64,000 nt of DNA from Streptomyces syringium (GCF_017876625.1 NZ_JAGIOH010000001.1:372001-436000); one strand, 5' to 3'. Counted from the first letter of the stretch, positions 36,083 to 45,885 are shown. Program-made: numbers and translations. Notes: generated by a model not told the origin, from the sequence alone.

Positions 36083-37150
36083 ATGGCCGCTCTTGCCCTG
36101 ATGGCTTTCGTCCTGGTGTTGTTCGTGGGTTCCCGCTGGATTCCCGGGCGGTCGGTGCCGGCAGCGGTGACGGAGGATACGGGGGCGCCGCGGGCCTATC
36201 GCCTCAACGGTGCGTGGCTCTTCGCGCTGACCGCGAGCGCCGTGGCGGGCTGCTGGCTCTGGGCGCCGCGGGTTCTCGCCTGGCCGGAACGGCACTGGGG
36301 AGAGCTTCTCCTGGCGGCCAACGTGTTCGCGTTCGCGCTGGCCTGGCTGCTGTTCCTCACCGGTGGGCGCCGGACGCGGGCCGCGTCCCGGGTGCCCGGA
36401 TGGCGCCGTGGCCCGGCCGACTATTTCTACGGCGTGGAGCTGAATCCCGTATGGGCGGGGGTGGATCTGAAATTCTTCTCCTATCGCCCCTCCCTCATCG
36501 GTCTCTTCGTGCTCAACGTGTCCGCTATGGCTGCCCACTACGCGGACCAGGGATCGGTAAGCGGCCGGATGCTGCTCTACCAGCTCTTCTTCTTCGTCTA
36601 CCTGACGAACTATTTCCAGTTCGAGGCCGGCATGGTGTACACGTGGGACCTCCTCGCCGAGAGATTCGGATGGGGGCTGGTGTGGGGGGACTACGTTCTC
36701 GTACCGTTCTTCTACGGAATCGGCGGACGCACGCTCATCGACGTACAGAAACCCCTTCCCCTATGGCTGGGTGCGATGTGCTGCGTGCTGTTCGTCTTCG
36801 GCTTCTGGCTCTTCCGCGGAGCGAACGAGCAGAAGCACCGCTTCAAAACCGCTGGAGCGACCACCATCTGGGGCCGTCCGGTCGAGACGCTGGGGGGCAA
36901 GCTCCTGGTGTCGGGGTTCTGGGGCATCGGCAGGAAGCTCAACTACACCGGCGAACTGCTGGTGTACCTCAGCTGGACGCTGCTGTGCGGCGCCGAATCC
37001 GTCCTGCCGTACCTGCTCCCGGCCTTCCTCCTGCTCCTGTTCGTCCATCGGGCGCACCGTGACGACCACCGCTGCCGCGCCAAGTACGGCGAGCTCTGGG
37101 ACGAGTACTGCCGCCGTGCCAGGTTCCGGATGTTCCCGTTCGTCTACTGA
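36083..37150 (+). CDS. sterol C14-reductase family protein (ERG24/ERG4-like)
   Basis: The 355-residue membrane protein has eight to nine spans. It carries family marks GVELNPVWAGVDLKFF and the C-terminal GFWGIGRKLNYTGELLVYLSW plus HRAHRDDHRCRAKYGELWDEYC, matching Delta14-sterol reductase and DHCR7. It starts at ATG 36083 with GAAGGA upstream. In sterol synthesis this family uses NADPH to reduce the C14-15 double bond left by CYP51. It faces the frameshifted epoxidase gene, with stops 24 bases apart. Confidence 0.85.
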   Translation: MAALALMAFVLVLFVGSRWIPGRSVPAAVTEDTGAPRAYRLNGAWLFALTASAVAGCWLWAPRVLAWPERHWGELLLAANVFAFALAWLLFLTGGRRTRAASRVPGWRRGPADYFYGVELNPVWAGVDLKFFSYRPSLIGLFVLNVSAMAAHYADQGSVSGRMLLYQLFFFVYLTNYFQFEAGMVYTWDLLAERFGWGLVWGDYVLVPFFYGIGGRTLIDVQKPLPLWLGAMCCVLFVFGFWLFRGANEQKHRFKTAGATTIWGRPVETLGGKLLVSGFWGIGRKLNYTGELLVYLSWTLLCGAESVLPYLLPAFLLLLFVHRAHRDDHRCRAKYGELWDEYCRRARFRMFPFVY

Positions 37151-37173
37151 GCCGGCAGGATCCGCCCCTTCGT

Positions 37174-38458
37174 TCACCGGCCCCAGCCGTGTCCCGGGGG
37201 GCGGCTCATCCATCGCAGCCAGCTGAGGTACTCCCCGCACATCCGCGCGGACGTGCGCCATGTCCTGCGGCACCGTCCGGTCACGAGCTGTTCGCGCAGT
37301 GCGTGACCGGCGACGTGCAGGACGGCGCCCGTCAGAGGGAGGGGGCCGAGTTCCTCCGCGCACAGCAGCCGCATCATGCGGTCACGTTCGTTGCCGCTGG
37401 CGCGCAGGACGGCGTACATGCTGCGGCGCAGGTCGCCGGTGGGCCGGCTCAGGTCGCAGAAGATGCGGTGCATGGCGGCGGCGAGGTGTTCGTGTGCCCG
37501 TACGTCGGCCCGTCGGCGCCGGCCGTGAGCGGCGACGTCCCCGGTGCCGGCAAGGCATTCGGCGTCGCGCAGGCCGATGGTCAGTCCGGAGGCGGTGAGT
37601 GGGTGGCAGGTGCCGACCGCGTCACCGACCAGGGCGTAGGGACCCCGGCCGTGGAAGGTGCGCAGCCGGACCCGGTTGGCCGCCCACCGCACCGGCTGCT
37701 GCTCCAAGGCCGTGCACAGCGGACCGGCCAGGGCGGCGGGCAGGAACCGGGTGTAGAGGCGATGTACGTAGGACGGCAGGTCCACGGAGCGCAGGGGGGA
37801 CAGGGGGACGTCGATCGTCACCCGGATGGTGTCGTCGTCCAGCCGGTAGGCCAGTACGGGGCCGGGGCCGCCCGCGAAGACGTGGCCGTATCCCTCTGCG
37901 GGGAGGGCGAGGCCACGCAGCAGCACGCCGGCTGTGCGTGAGACGGTCGTGGCCGGGGCAGCGGAGTGGATCGTACGCCGCACCATGGAGGACTGCCCGT
38001 CGCCGCCGATGATGCGCCACACGCGTGCGTGCCGTTCGGGGCCGCTCCCGGGTGTAGGCGACCGTGGTGTGCCGGATGGAGGTGACGCGCGCGCCGAGAG
38101 TGAGGCTGATGCCGGGGTGGTCCGCTGCGACGGCCCGGAGTACGGCGACGAGTTCGCGGTGACGCATGGTGGCGGCTCGGTCGCCGCGTGGGCAGGCCAG
38201 CGTGATCGGGGCACTGCCGTCCTCCGGGTGCAGGACGAAACCCAGAGCCGGGACGGAGAGGGACGCGGGCATGCCGACACCGAGCCTGCGCAGCACCGCG
38301 ACTCCGTCGGGGTGGATCCATTCCCCGGCCAGCCGGGTGGGCAGCCGGCGCGAGGCCTCAAGGAGCAGGACGCGGTGACCGGCACGGGCATGGGCGAGTG
38401 CGGCGGCGCAGCCTGCCGGGCCCGCGCCGATGACGGCGACGTCGCACGGCGCGTTCAT
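37174..38458 (-). pseudogene. squalene epoxidase-like FAD monooxygenase, frameshifted
   Basis: Two frames together encode about 428 residues. The first (from ATG 38458) has the FAD motif VAVIGAGPAGCAAALAHARAG and RLAGEWIHPDGVAVLRRLG, close to the R-x-GE-x2-P-x-G element of squalene epoxidase. The second carries WRIIGGDGQSS and YALVGDAVGTCHPLTASGLTIGL, the GD/HPL FAD motifs. The frames join cleanly if one base is dropped in the GGG run at about 38047-38053 (residue 136). This may be a real inactivating mutation or a sequencing error. The enzyme would make 2,3-oxidosqualene for the cyclase in the same operon. Confidence 0.8.
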
Positions 38459-38464
38459 CGGTAT

Positions 38465-39829
38465 TCATCGTTTCCTGCGGCGGTATCGCACCGTGCACGG
38501 TCGACGGGGCAGGCGCATCACAGTGGTGCGGGCCTCGCGGACCTCGGGATCGGCGAGCTCGAAGTCGAACGCGCGCAGGAGGGCGCTCCAGATGACTTTG
38601 ATCGTTTGCTGGGCGAGGGTCGCGCCCAGGCAGGGGTGCCGGCCTCCGCCGAAACCGATCAGGGCCTGGGGAGTGGTGCGGTGTTCCGCACGGTCCGGAA
38701 GGTACCGGTCGGGATCGAATGCCTCGGGACGGCGGAACACACTCGTCAGGCGGTGCGACAGCCCCGGTGAGGCACACACCACGTAGCCGCGCGGTACCCG
38801 GTAGCCGTGGATGTTCAGGTCCCGCGCGGCCGGGCGCGGGAGCACCACGATGGGCGGGTGCAGGCGTTCGGCCTCCAGGAGGCAGTGGCTCAGCCGCTCG
38901 AGTTTGTGGAGTGCCGAAAGGGTGGTCGGCGGGTAGTCCGCGAAGGCTGCTTCCTGCTCCGCGCGCAGCACGGGCAGCCACTGGGGGTGCTGGAGCACGA
39001 GGACTCCCGTCCAGGCGGCAAGGGCAGTGGTAGGAACCGCGGCGAACAGCCAGTTGACCATGAGGGCGGCGGCGGTGTCCTCGTCCAGGGAACTGCCGCC
39101 GGGCCCCGTCGCACGCATGAGTTCCTCGAAATGGCTGCGCTCGCTGCCCTCGGGGCAGTCGCGGGGGGCGATCTCCTTGATGGCATGGACGAGGGTCTCT
39201 CGTGCCCGGTCGGCCAGGCCATGGGGCAGGGGACCGCGGGGGCCGATCACAGCGAACGCGAAGAGAGCTGCCTCCAGTCGGCCCAGCAGCCTGGGAAGGG
39301 CCGGACCCATGGTCCGGCCGAACCGGGGACCGATCAGACAACAGGCGGCGATGCGTGCGCTCAAGTCCCGCATCACTGCCAGGAGATCGAACGTGCCGTG
39401 CCCGTCCCATGGGGCGACATAGCGCTCGACCTCGTCGAACATGACCGGGATGTGCCGGGTCAGGGCATCGCGTCGGAGCAGGGGCAGCAGCAGGGAGTGC
39501 TGCCATTTCATGAGCTCGGAGGGAGCTGTGAGGCCCACACCTGGGCCCAGCAGAGGGGCCAGAAGCGGGTCGTAGAAGAGGTGGCGGTCCACTTCCGTGT
39601 CGTCTTGCAGGCCCAGGATGAGGGCGTTCGCCTGTGGCCCGCAGAACGACGCCATCCGCCGGCCCGGCAGTGAGAAGGCCACGGCTTCGCCCCGGCTGCT
39701 GTGCACACGCGCCAGGAAGCCCACAGGGTCCCGGAAGAAGGGGATCCCGTGACCGATCAGCGGCAGACCGCCGTCGAGAGCGGGGAGTTCCCGACCGCCG
39801 GGCGGGAGCGGTTCGTGGTCACCGGTCAT
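38465..39829 (-). CDS. cytochrome P450, CYP51-related, atypical I-helix
   Basis: The 454-residue P450 starts at ATG 39829, ATGA-overlapping the cyclase stop. ExxR is EAER in LLEAERLHPP and the haem loop is GFGGGRHPCLGATLAQ with Cys400. The region after the haem Cys (QTIKVIWSALLRAF and ending PRRPCTVRYRRRK) resembles CYP51. The I-helix reads FAAVPTTALA, lacking the acid-alcohol pair and the AGQHTS of true CYP51. It probably oxidises a sterol at another site. Confidence 0.88.
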   Translation of the reverse strand: MTGDHEPLPPGGRELPALDGGLPLIGHGIPFFRDPVGFLARVHSSRGEAVAFSLPGRRMASFCGPQANALILGLQDDTEVDRHLFYDPLLAPLLGPGVGLTAPSELMKWQHSLLLPLLRRDALTRHIPVMFDEVERYVAPWDGHGTFDLLAVMRDLSARIAACCLIGPRFGRTMGPALPRLLGRLEAALFAFAVIGPRGPLPHGLADRARETLVHAIKEIAPRDCPEGSERSHFEELMRATGPGGSSLDEDTAAALMVNWLFAAVPTTALAAWTGVLVLQHPQWLPVLRAEQEAAFADYPPTTLSALHKLERLSHCLLEAERLHPPIVVLPRPAARDLNIHGYRVPRGYVVCASPGLSHRLTSVFRRPEAFDPDRYLPDRAEHRTTPQALIGFGGGRHPCLGATLAQQTIKVIWSALLRAFDFELADPEVREARTTVMRLPRRPCTVRYRRRKR

Positions 39830-41883
39830 GGCCGGCCCCCGGGGCTCGGAGAAGAACTCGGAGAAGAGGGGGCGACGGACCGCAGGTAGCGGCCGATGGC
39901 CATGGCCGGGAAGTACACCGGGTAGAGGCGGTAGACGAGCATCATCGTGGTGAAGAAGACACCATTGACGTGGCCACCTGTCCAGGAGCCGTCCGCCTGC
40001 TGGTGGGTGCACAGCCAGCGGACGCCGTTCTCGACGGCGGGGTGCCGGGGGCCGAGCGTGTCGAGCCCGGCCAGGACCGCCCAGGCGGTCATCTCGGGCA
40101 GGCCCCCGTCGAGCGCGAGGTAACGGCGTTCGAGGCAACTTCGCCAGTCCTCCCCCCAACCGCCGTCCCCGAGCTGGGTCTCCTGCAGCCAGCGGGCCAG
40201 CGCGGTCATCGTCGGGTCGTCGGCCGGGACCCCCGCGGCGCGCAGCCCCCGGGCGGCGTGGAAGGCGGCGTAGGTGTAGTTGATGCCCCACGTTCCGCTG
40301 AAGGACCCGTCGTGGTTCTGGGACGCGCGGATGAAGGCGATGCCTCGTGTGATCGCCGTTTCGGCCCGGCCGCGCGCGGCCGGTTCCATCAGAGGCCGCA
40401 TGCGGCACAGGGCGGTGAGGACGGAGCCGGTACATTCGACCGAGGACGCGTCGACCATGCACCCGGCGAACATCTCCGTCGGGTTGAGCGCCTCCATCCA
40501 TTCGCCGGCACGCCGACGGTCGAGGGTGCCAAACCCGCCGTCGGGGTTCTGCCGGTCCAGCATGACTTTCAACGCGCCGCGCATGGCGTGCCGGTCGAGG
40601 TGGGCAGACGCCGGAATCCGGTGGGTGCCGAGACCGGTCGCATCCTGCGCCCGCAACAGGGCGCCCACGGCTTCAGCCGTGCAGTCGCTCACGGGCCAGC
40701 GGCTGTGACCGTCGGAAAACGCCCAGCCGTGGCGGACGGTGCGCAGGGGCGGTACCCGTCCGGTGTACGTGGTGATCTGCGCCTCGCGCAGGAAGGCGTG
40801 CGCCCGGTCGAGCGCCGGGCCCAGCCTGCCGTCCGGTTCGTGCTCCGGGCATGCCGCACCTCCCGACAGCAGTGCTTCCACGGCGAAGGAGGTGTCCCAT
40901 ACGAGGGACCGGTCCCCGCAGACGCGCAGACCGCGATCGTCCTCCCAACACCAGTAGCGCAGGCGGGCGACGGCGTCCTCCAGCAAGGGGTGCTGCCGGT
41001 CCCGTGCGAACAGCACCAGGCACTCGACCAGGGCATTCACCGAAGACAGGCCGTGGTGCGGCGAAGCGTGCTGCTCATCGACGACGGAGCGGTGACAGCG
41101 CTCCAGCCCGGCGCGGCGCAGGCGGGGACTGTGCACCCGCTCCCATCCGTGCAGGCACCGCTGCAGCAGGCGCAGTGCGCGACCGCCGACCACGTACACG
41201 TCCGTGCTTCGGGCGGGTGGGGCACCGGCTCCTGTGCCCGGGGCGGCGAACAACTCCCGCCGGAGGTCACGGGCGACAGCGCCCAGGTCCGCACGGAACT
41301 TCGCGCCGTACAGGTAGGCCATGGCCTGGTAGAGCATCCGGGTCCAGCCCAGCAGCCGTTCGGGGTGCAAGGGTGCCCACTTGGGGAGGAGCATCATCTC
41401 AGGGGGAAGCGGTACCACCTGCCGGTAGGGCACCAGGCCCAGCAGCGCGAGCCAGAAGAATCCCCATTGCGGAACGGCGTGGACGCCGCCCGGCTGTGCG
41501 TGGATCCACTGCCTGGCACCGGCAGCGAGGGGGTCATGGGGTTCGGTACCGAGCAGGCGCAGGGCCACGTAGGCCAGCGTCGTGCCGTACGCCGACGGCG
41601 GGGCCTGCGGGTGCATCCCCCAACCCCCCTCAGCCGTACGGGTCGTCCGGTAGCACTGGAGGATCGCCTGCCGTTCCGGCTCGTCCGGGGGACGTTCCAG
41701 GATGTGCATGACGATGACGTACTGGGAGAGGATCATGGTGCTCCATTCCATCTCTCCCTCCCACGCCCCGCTTTCGTGCTGGAGGCCGAGCAGGCGCCCG
41801 CAGGCGGCCCGGTACGCGCGGTGCGCGCCGGGCACGGGAATGAAGGCCGCGGAGTCACTGGTGGCGGTGTCAGGCGTCGCCAT
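39826..41883 (-). CDS. oxidosqualene cyclase (lanosterol/cycloartenol synthase-like)
   Basis: The 685-residue protein has the catalytic VSDCTAEA motif (Asp400), which is specific to oxidosqualene cyclases; hopene cyclases have DxDD. QW repeats are seen in DGSFSGTWG and LGDGGWGEDW, and SCLERRYL and KWAPLHPERLLGWTRMLYQAMAYLYG are typical cyclase elements. It would fold 2,3-oxidosqualene to a tetracyclic sterol precursor. Start ATG 41883 has GGAAGAA upstream. It heads the leftward operon cyclase - P450 - epoxidase. Confidence 0.93.
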   Translation of the reverse strand: MATPDTATSDSAAFIPVPGAHRAYRAACGRLLGLQHESGAWEGEMEWSTMILSQYVIVMHILERPPDEPERQAILQCYRTTRTAEGGWGMHPQAPPSAYGTTLAYVALRLLGTEPHDPLAAGARQWIHAQPGGVHAVPQWGFFWLALLGLVPYRQVVPLPPEMMLLPKWAPLHPERLLGWTRMLYQAMAYLYGAKFRADLGAVARDLRRELFAAPGTGAGAPPARSTDVYVVGGRALRLLQRCLHGWERVHSPRLRRAGLERCHRSVVDEQHASPHHGLSSVNALVECLVLFARDRQHPLLEDAVARLRYWCWEDDRGLRVCGDRSLVWDTSFAVEALLSGGAACPEHEPDGRLGPALDRAHAFLREAQITTYTGRVPPLRTVRHGWAFSDGHSRWPVSDCTAEAVGALLRAQDATGLGTHRIPASAHLDRHAMRGALKVMLDRQNPDGGFGTLDRRRAGEWMEALNPTEMFAGCMVDASSVECTGSVLTALCRMRPLMEPAARGRAETAITRGIAFIRASQNHDGSFSGTWGINYTYAAFHAARGLRAAGVPADDPTMTALARWLQETQLGDGGWGEDWRSCLERRYLALDGGLPEMTAWAVLAGLDTLGPRHPAVENGVRWLCTHQQADGSWTGGHVNGVFFTTMMLVYRLYPVYFPAMAIGRYLRSVAPSSPSSSPSPGGRP

Positions 41884-42162
41884 GGGGAGAATTCTTCCTT
41901 CGACACCTGATCGATAAGCCGCATGAGCAAAAAAATCCGGAACTCCCCATGATGGAGAAAGACTTATCACTCATACAAAATTACTCATCATATCTGTAAT
42001 CCAATGGTATCCGGGGCCATCCGGGAAGGCGCCCGGGAGGGGCGCGGACGTATTCGCACGCCGCCTCCGAGAATCCATGCGACCCCTTGCGCGAGACTTT
42101 CCCCCGACTCACTGGGAAGCCTTCCATGAAACCCCGGCTCTGAAAGTGGTAAGGGGAGGGCC
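41884..42162. promoter_or_regulatory. AT-rich divergent control region of the sterol cluster
   Basis: This 279-base gap separates the two divergent sterol operons and is the lowest-GC stretch in the window, about 41900-42000. The minus strand has a TATGAT hexamer (41992-41987) suitable as a -10 for the cyclase, and ATGAGT repeated directly with an 8-base gap (41988-41969). Near the rightward gene is the short palindrome GGAAG-C-CTTCC (42115-42125). A regulator binding site is plausible; no cognate regulator is encoded nearby. Confidence 0.55.
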
Positions 42163-43224
42163 TTGATTCTTGTGACAGGCGCAAGCGGGCATCTCGGTGC
42201 GAACCTTGCGCGACGCCTGCTTTTCGACGGTCATGAAGTCCGGGCATTGGTGTGGCCCTCCGTATCAGCCGGCGAGGCGCTGGCCGGCCTCCCGATCCGC
42301 CGAGCGGTCGGCGACGTGCGGGACCCGGAGGCGGTCGCGGCCGCCGTCGCAGGCTGTGAGGGCGTGTACCACTGCGCGGCGCGCATTTCGACGACGGCGC
42401 GCGGACATCGCGAAATCCATGCGGTCAATGTGCTGGGCACGCGCAATGTGCTGGAAGCGGCGCGGCAGCACGGCGTGCGCCGGGTCGTGGTGACCGGGTC
42501 GTTCAGCGCCACGGGCCCGACCCCGGGGCGGGCCAGCACCGAGCGCGACCTGCACTACCCCTTTGGAGCCCACACCCCGTACACGCGCAGCAAGGTGCTG
42601 GTGGAACACGAATGCTGCAAGGCCGCGGCCCAGGGCCTCGAGGTGGTGGTCGCGGTATCGACGGCGATCATCGGCCCGCACGACTATGTCCCGTCCCGGA
42701 TGGGGCGCGTGCTGCTCGACTTCGCGCACGGCAGGCTGTTCGCCTACATGCCCGGCGGCTTCGAGTTCGTCTCCGTCCAGGACCTCGTAGAAGGCCACCT
42801 GCTGGCCATGGAACGCGGCCTGTCGGGTCATAAGTACCTGCTGTCCACCGAATTCCGCACGGTCGAGCAGATGATGGACCTCTACGCACGGGCCACCGGG
42901 CGCCCCAAGCCGCGCCTACGGATTCCCCCACCGGCCATGGGGGCGCTGGCCCGGCTTGCCGAGGGACCGCGGTCGGTGCTGACGCCGCACCGGGAAGCGC
43001 GCTTCACCCCCGCGGCCGTTCGCTTCCTGCGCTCCGAGCGGCGGGCGGACTGTTCCCTCAGCCGGGAGGCTCTGGGCTACCGACCGACAGACATCTCCAC
43101 TGCCGTCGAGCAGGCCTACCGCTGCTTCGTGGACCGCGGGCTGGTGGAGCGGCGCCGGGCAGCGATGCGCACGCCCCGCCCCACCGTGCGGCGCGGGCGG
43201 GACGTGGGGGTGGGGCCACGATGA
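42163..43224 (+). CDS. NAD-dependent sterol dehydrogenase/decarboxylase-like SDR (SdmB/3beta-HSD type)
   Basis: The 353-residue protein starts at TTG 42163 directly after AAGGGGAGGG. It has the extended-SDR NAD motif TGASGHLGANLARRL, YTRSK (YxxxK catalytic pair) and SGHKYLLSTEF. The nearest functions are 3beta-hydroxysteroid dehydrogenase and NSDHL-type C4-carboxylate dehydrogenase. Next to the Rieske oxygenase it matches the SdmA/SdmB logic of bacterial C4-demethylation. Confidence 0.85.
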   Translation: MILVTGASGHLGANLARRLLFDGHEVRALVWPSVSAGEALAGLPIRRAVGDVRDPEAVAAAVAGCEGVYHCAARISTTARGHREIHAVNVLGTRNVLEAARQHGVRRVVVTGSFSATGPTPGRASTERDLHYPFGAHTPYTRSKVLVEHECCKAAAQGLEVVVAVSTAIIGPHDYVPSRMGRVLLDFAHGRLFAYMPGGFEFVSVQDLVEGHLLAMERGLSGHKYLLSTEFRTVEQMMDLYARATGRPKPRLRIPPPAMGALARLAEGPRSVLTPHREARFTPAAVRFLRSERRADCSLSREALGYRPTDISTAVEQAYRCFVDRGLVERRRAAMRTPRPTVRRGRDVGVGPR

Positions 43225-44645
43225 CGACCGGAACCTTCGCGGCGGGCAGCCGGGACACCGTCCCCGCGCCCCGCCTGCCGGCCCGCCACCTGCCGTGGCT
43301 GGGCCCCCTGCCTGCGTTCTACCGCGACCCGGTCGCCATGCTGCGCGCCGCACGGGAACAGGTCGGCAACGCCTTCGCCTTCCCCTTGCTGGGCCAGGAC
43401 ATCGTCTTCGTCTGCGGACCCGAGGCGCATGCCGAGGTGTTTGAAGCGGACGAGGCGGTCCTCAGCCCGCGGGAGGCCTATCGCTTCATGGCGCCGGTCT
43501 TCGGGCGCGGCATCGGTTACGACGCCGCCACCCCGGAGGAGATGGATGCGCAGATCGCGCCCATCCGGCCCGCACTCGGCTCCCGGAACCTCGACACGTA
43601 CGCCCGCGTCATGGAGGCGGAGGTACGGGCCCAGGTGGCGCGCTGGCCGGCGGAGGGCGAGATCGACCTGCTCGCCGAGCTGAACCGGACGACCGTGGCC
43701 ATCGCCACGCGTTGTCTCATCGGAGAGGAGTTCCACGGCCGCATGGGCCCGGAGCTGCCCCGCCTCTACCACGAACTGGAAAGCGGCATCCGGCTCGCGG
43801 GCATGCTCAGTCCCAAGGTACCGATCCCCGCGTTCCGGCGCCGCGACCGGGCCCGCGCGGCCATCGCCGAGGCCATCGGCGAGGCCATCGCGGAACGCCG
43901 CGGACGGCCTCCGGGGGACGGGCCCGTCGGCCTCCCCGATTTCCCTTCCGGCGCCGCCCCCGGGCAGGACATGCTCGCCGTGCTGCTCGCGGCCCGCACC
44001 CCGGACGGTCACCCGCTGCCCGACCGCATCGTGACCGGCATCCTGATCGCAATGATCTTCGCCGGCCAGCACACGAGCGCGGTGCTCGCCACCTGGACCG
44101 GCGTGCTGCTCATGCGCCACCCCGAGTACGTCCCACGGCTGCGCTCCGAGCAGCAGGAGCTGTGGACACCCGGCAGCCCGCTCGGCACCCGGGTCCTGCA
44201 CCGCATGGAACTCCTGGACAACTGCGTGCGCGAGGCCGAGCGGCTGCACCCGCCGCTGATCCTGCTGATGCGCAAGGCGCTGCGCGACACCACGATCCGC
44301 GGCCACCACGTGCCGGCCGGGGCGCTTGTCATGGTCTCCCCCGCGGTGGCGCACCGCATGCCCGAGGTGTTCCGCGACCCCGATCGCTTCGACCCCTCCC
44401 GCTACGGGGCCGGGCGCGCCGAGCACCGCCGCCCCTACGGCCTCATCGGCTTCGGCGGGGGCAAGCACCGCTGCATCGGACTCGCCTTCGCCTATCTCCA
44501 GGTCAAGGCGGTGTGGAGCGTCTTGCTGCGCGAGGTGGACCTGTGGCCCGTCACGTCCTACGCGCCGGACTACTCGACCTTCGTCCCCGCCCCGACCGCC
44601 CCCTGCACCGTCCGTTACCGCAAGCGTTCCATGGAGACGTCGTGA
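43221..44645 (+). CDS. sterol 14alpha-demethylase (CYP51)
   Basis: The 474-residue P450 has the CYP51 I-helix FAGQHTSAVLATWTG, EAER, and the haem loop GFGGGKHRCIGLAFAY with Cys418 followed by QVKAVWSVLLRE. It ends VPAPTAPCTVRYRKR, as CYP51s do. It removes the 14alpha-methyl of lanosterol- or cycloartenol-type sterols, generating the Delta14 bond that the C14-reductase would reduce. It overlaps the SDR gene as ATGA. Confidence 0.92.
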   Translation: MTTGTFAAGSRDTVPAPRLPARHLPWLGPLPAFYRDPVAMLRAAREQVGNAFAFPLLGQDIVFVCGPEAHAEVFEADEAVLSPREAYRFMAPVFGRGIGYDAATPEEMDAQIAPIRPALGSRNLDTYARVMEAEVRAQVARWPAEGEIDLLAELNRTTVAIATRCLIGEEFHGRMGPELPRLYHELESGIRLAGMLSPKVPIPAFRRRDRARAAIAEAIGEAIAERRGRPPGDGPVGLPDFPSGAAPGQDMLAVLLAARTPDGHPLPDRIVTGILIAMIFAGQHTSAVLATWTGVLLMRHPEYVPRLRSEQQELWTPGSPLGTRVLHRMELLDNCVREAERLHPPLILLMRKALRDTTIRGHHVPAGALVMVSPAVAHRMPEVFRDPDRFDPSRYGAGRAEHRRPYGLIGFGGGKHRCIGLAFAYLQVKAVWSVLLREVDLWPVTSYAPDYSTFVPAPTAPCTVRYRKRSMETS

Positions 44646-45826
44646 CCGGCGACGCCCGGCGCGCCCGGACGGCACGTCCGGGACCGCCCGGGCCCCCGGC
44701 ATTCACCGAGGCCCAGAGCAAGCGGGCCAGGGTACGGGCAGCCGGCATGGATCCCGACTACTGGTACGCCGTCGCCCATGAAAGCGAACTGCCCCGCGGC
44801 AAGACCCTGGCCACCCGTTTCTGGGGCCATCCCATCGTGGTCTACCGCGGTGCGGACGGCACCCTGCACGCTCTGGAGGACCGCTGCGCGCACCGGCAAC
44901 TGAAACTCTCCGGCGGTGAGGTCAACGGCTGCCATCTGACCTGCACCTACCACGGCTGGTCCTACGACGGCGACGGCAACGTCGTGCACTACGCCCACGA
45001 CCTGTTCGGCCGCGCCCGGCCCGAGGCCAAGGTGGCCGGCTATCCGGTGACCTCCCGGCACGGCCTGATCTGGATCTTCCCGGGTGAGCCGGCGCTGGCC
45101 CCTGTGCGGACCATCCCGGCCATCCCGGAATTGTCGGGGCGCAGGCCGTGGGCCCGGCTGGACGCCTCGTTCACCTGGCAGGCCCATCACTCGATGATCA
45201 TCGACAATGTCAGCGACTTCACCCATAGCTATCTGCACCGCCGCTTCCGCCCCTTCTGGGACGCCAAGCTCACCCGCCACGAGCTGATCGGAGACCGGGT
45301 GGAACTGTCGTACGCGACCCACGTGGGCGGGGGCCGCCTCACCTCCCGCTTCGTGGACCGGCGCCAGGTGGACACCACCTCCATCGAGCTTGCCTTCGAC
45401 TACCCCTACCAGCGCTCCGACACCGGCGGGTCGATCAAACACTGGTGCTTCGTGCTGCCGATGGACCGGCGCACCAGCCGGGTGTTCTTCATCTTCTACT
45501 TCGACGCGGTGAGGATCCCCGGCACCCGGTGGACGGTGCCCCGCAGACTGCTGCCGCTGTTCATGCGCGTGGCCGGAGCGCTCGTCGTCAAACCCTTGCT
45601 GGGCGAGGACGGCGAGGCCGTCGAGTCGGAACAGCTCGGCTACGAGACCCACTACGCCGCCCCCATTCTCGAACTCAACCCCGCGGTGGGCCTCTTCCAG
45701 GACCTCACCATCCGCAAATGGGAGGAATTCCTCGACCGCGACCGAGCCCGGCCCCGCCCCTCCGGCATCGCCACCGCCGACGGGCGCGTCGTCCCCTCGC
45801 GCCACGATTCACGCCACGATCGCTGA
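44642..45826 (+). CDS. Rieske non-haem iron oxygenase (SdmA-like C4-demethylase candidate)
   Basis: The 394-residue protein starts at GTG 44642 (GTGA overlap). The Rieske centre is Cys82-x-His84 (DRCAHR) and Cys101-x2-His104 (CTYHGW). The mononuclear iron site is in DNVSDFTHSYLHRRF (Asp-x2-His-x3-His). Known bacterial C4-demethylation uses such an oxygenase (SdmA) with an SDR (SdmB), as found here. It would oxidise the C4 methyl group to a carboxylate. Confidence 0.87.
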   Translation: MTGDARRARTARPGPPGPPAFTEAQSKRARVRAAGMDPDYWYAVAHESELPRGKTLATRFWGHPIVVYRGADGTLHALEDRCAHRQLKLSGGEVNGCHLTCTYHGWSYDGDGNVVHYAHDLFGRARPEAKVAGYPVTSRHGLIWIFPGEPALAPVRTIPAIPELSGRRPWARLDASFTWQAHHSMIIDNVSDFTHSYLHRRFRPFWDAKLTRHELIGDRVELSYATHVGGGRLTSRFVDRRQVDTTSIELAFDYPYQRSDTGGSIKHWCFVLPMDRRTSRVFFIFYFDAVRIPGTRWTVPRRLLPLFMRVAGALVVKPLLGEDGEAVESEQLGYETHYAAPILELNPAVGLFQDLTIRKWEEFLDRDRARPRPSGIATADGRVVPSRHDSRHDR

Positions 45827-45885
45827 CGCCCGTCCCTCCACCGCACCGTCGAACCGTGCCACCCTCATCACAGGAGAGCACAGCC

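Noticed and set aside
39826..41883. Squalene-hopene cyclase
   Set aside because: The catalytic motif is VSDCTAEA, the oxidosqualene cyclase form, not DxDD.
42115..42125. Short palindrome GGAAG-C-CTTCC as sterol operator
   Set aside because: Five-base arms occur by chance in such DNA and it is close to the ribosome-binding site; listed only as part of the control region.
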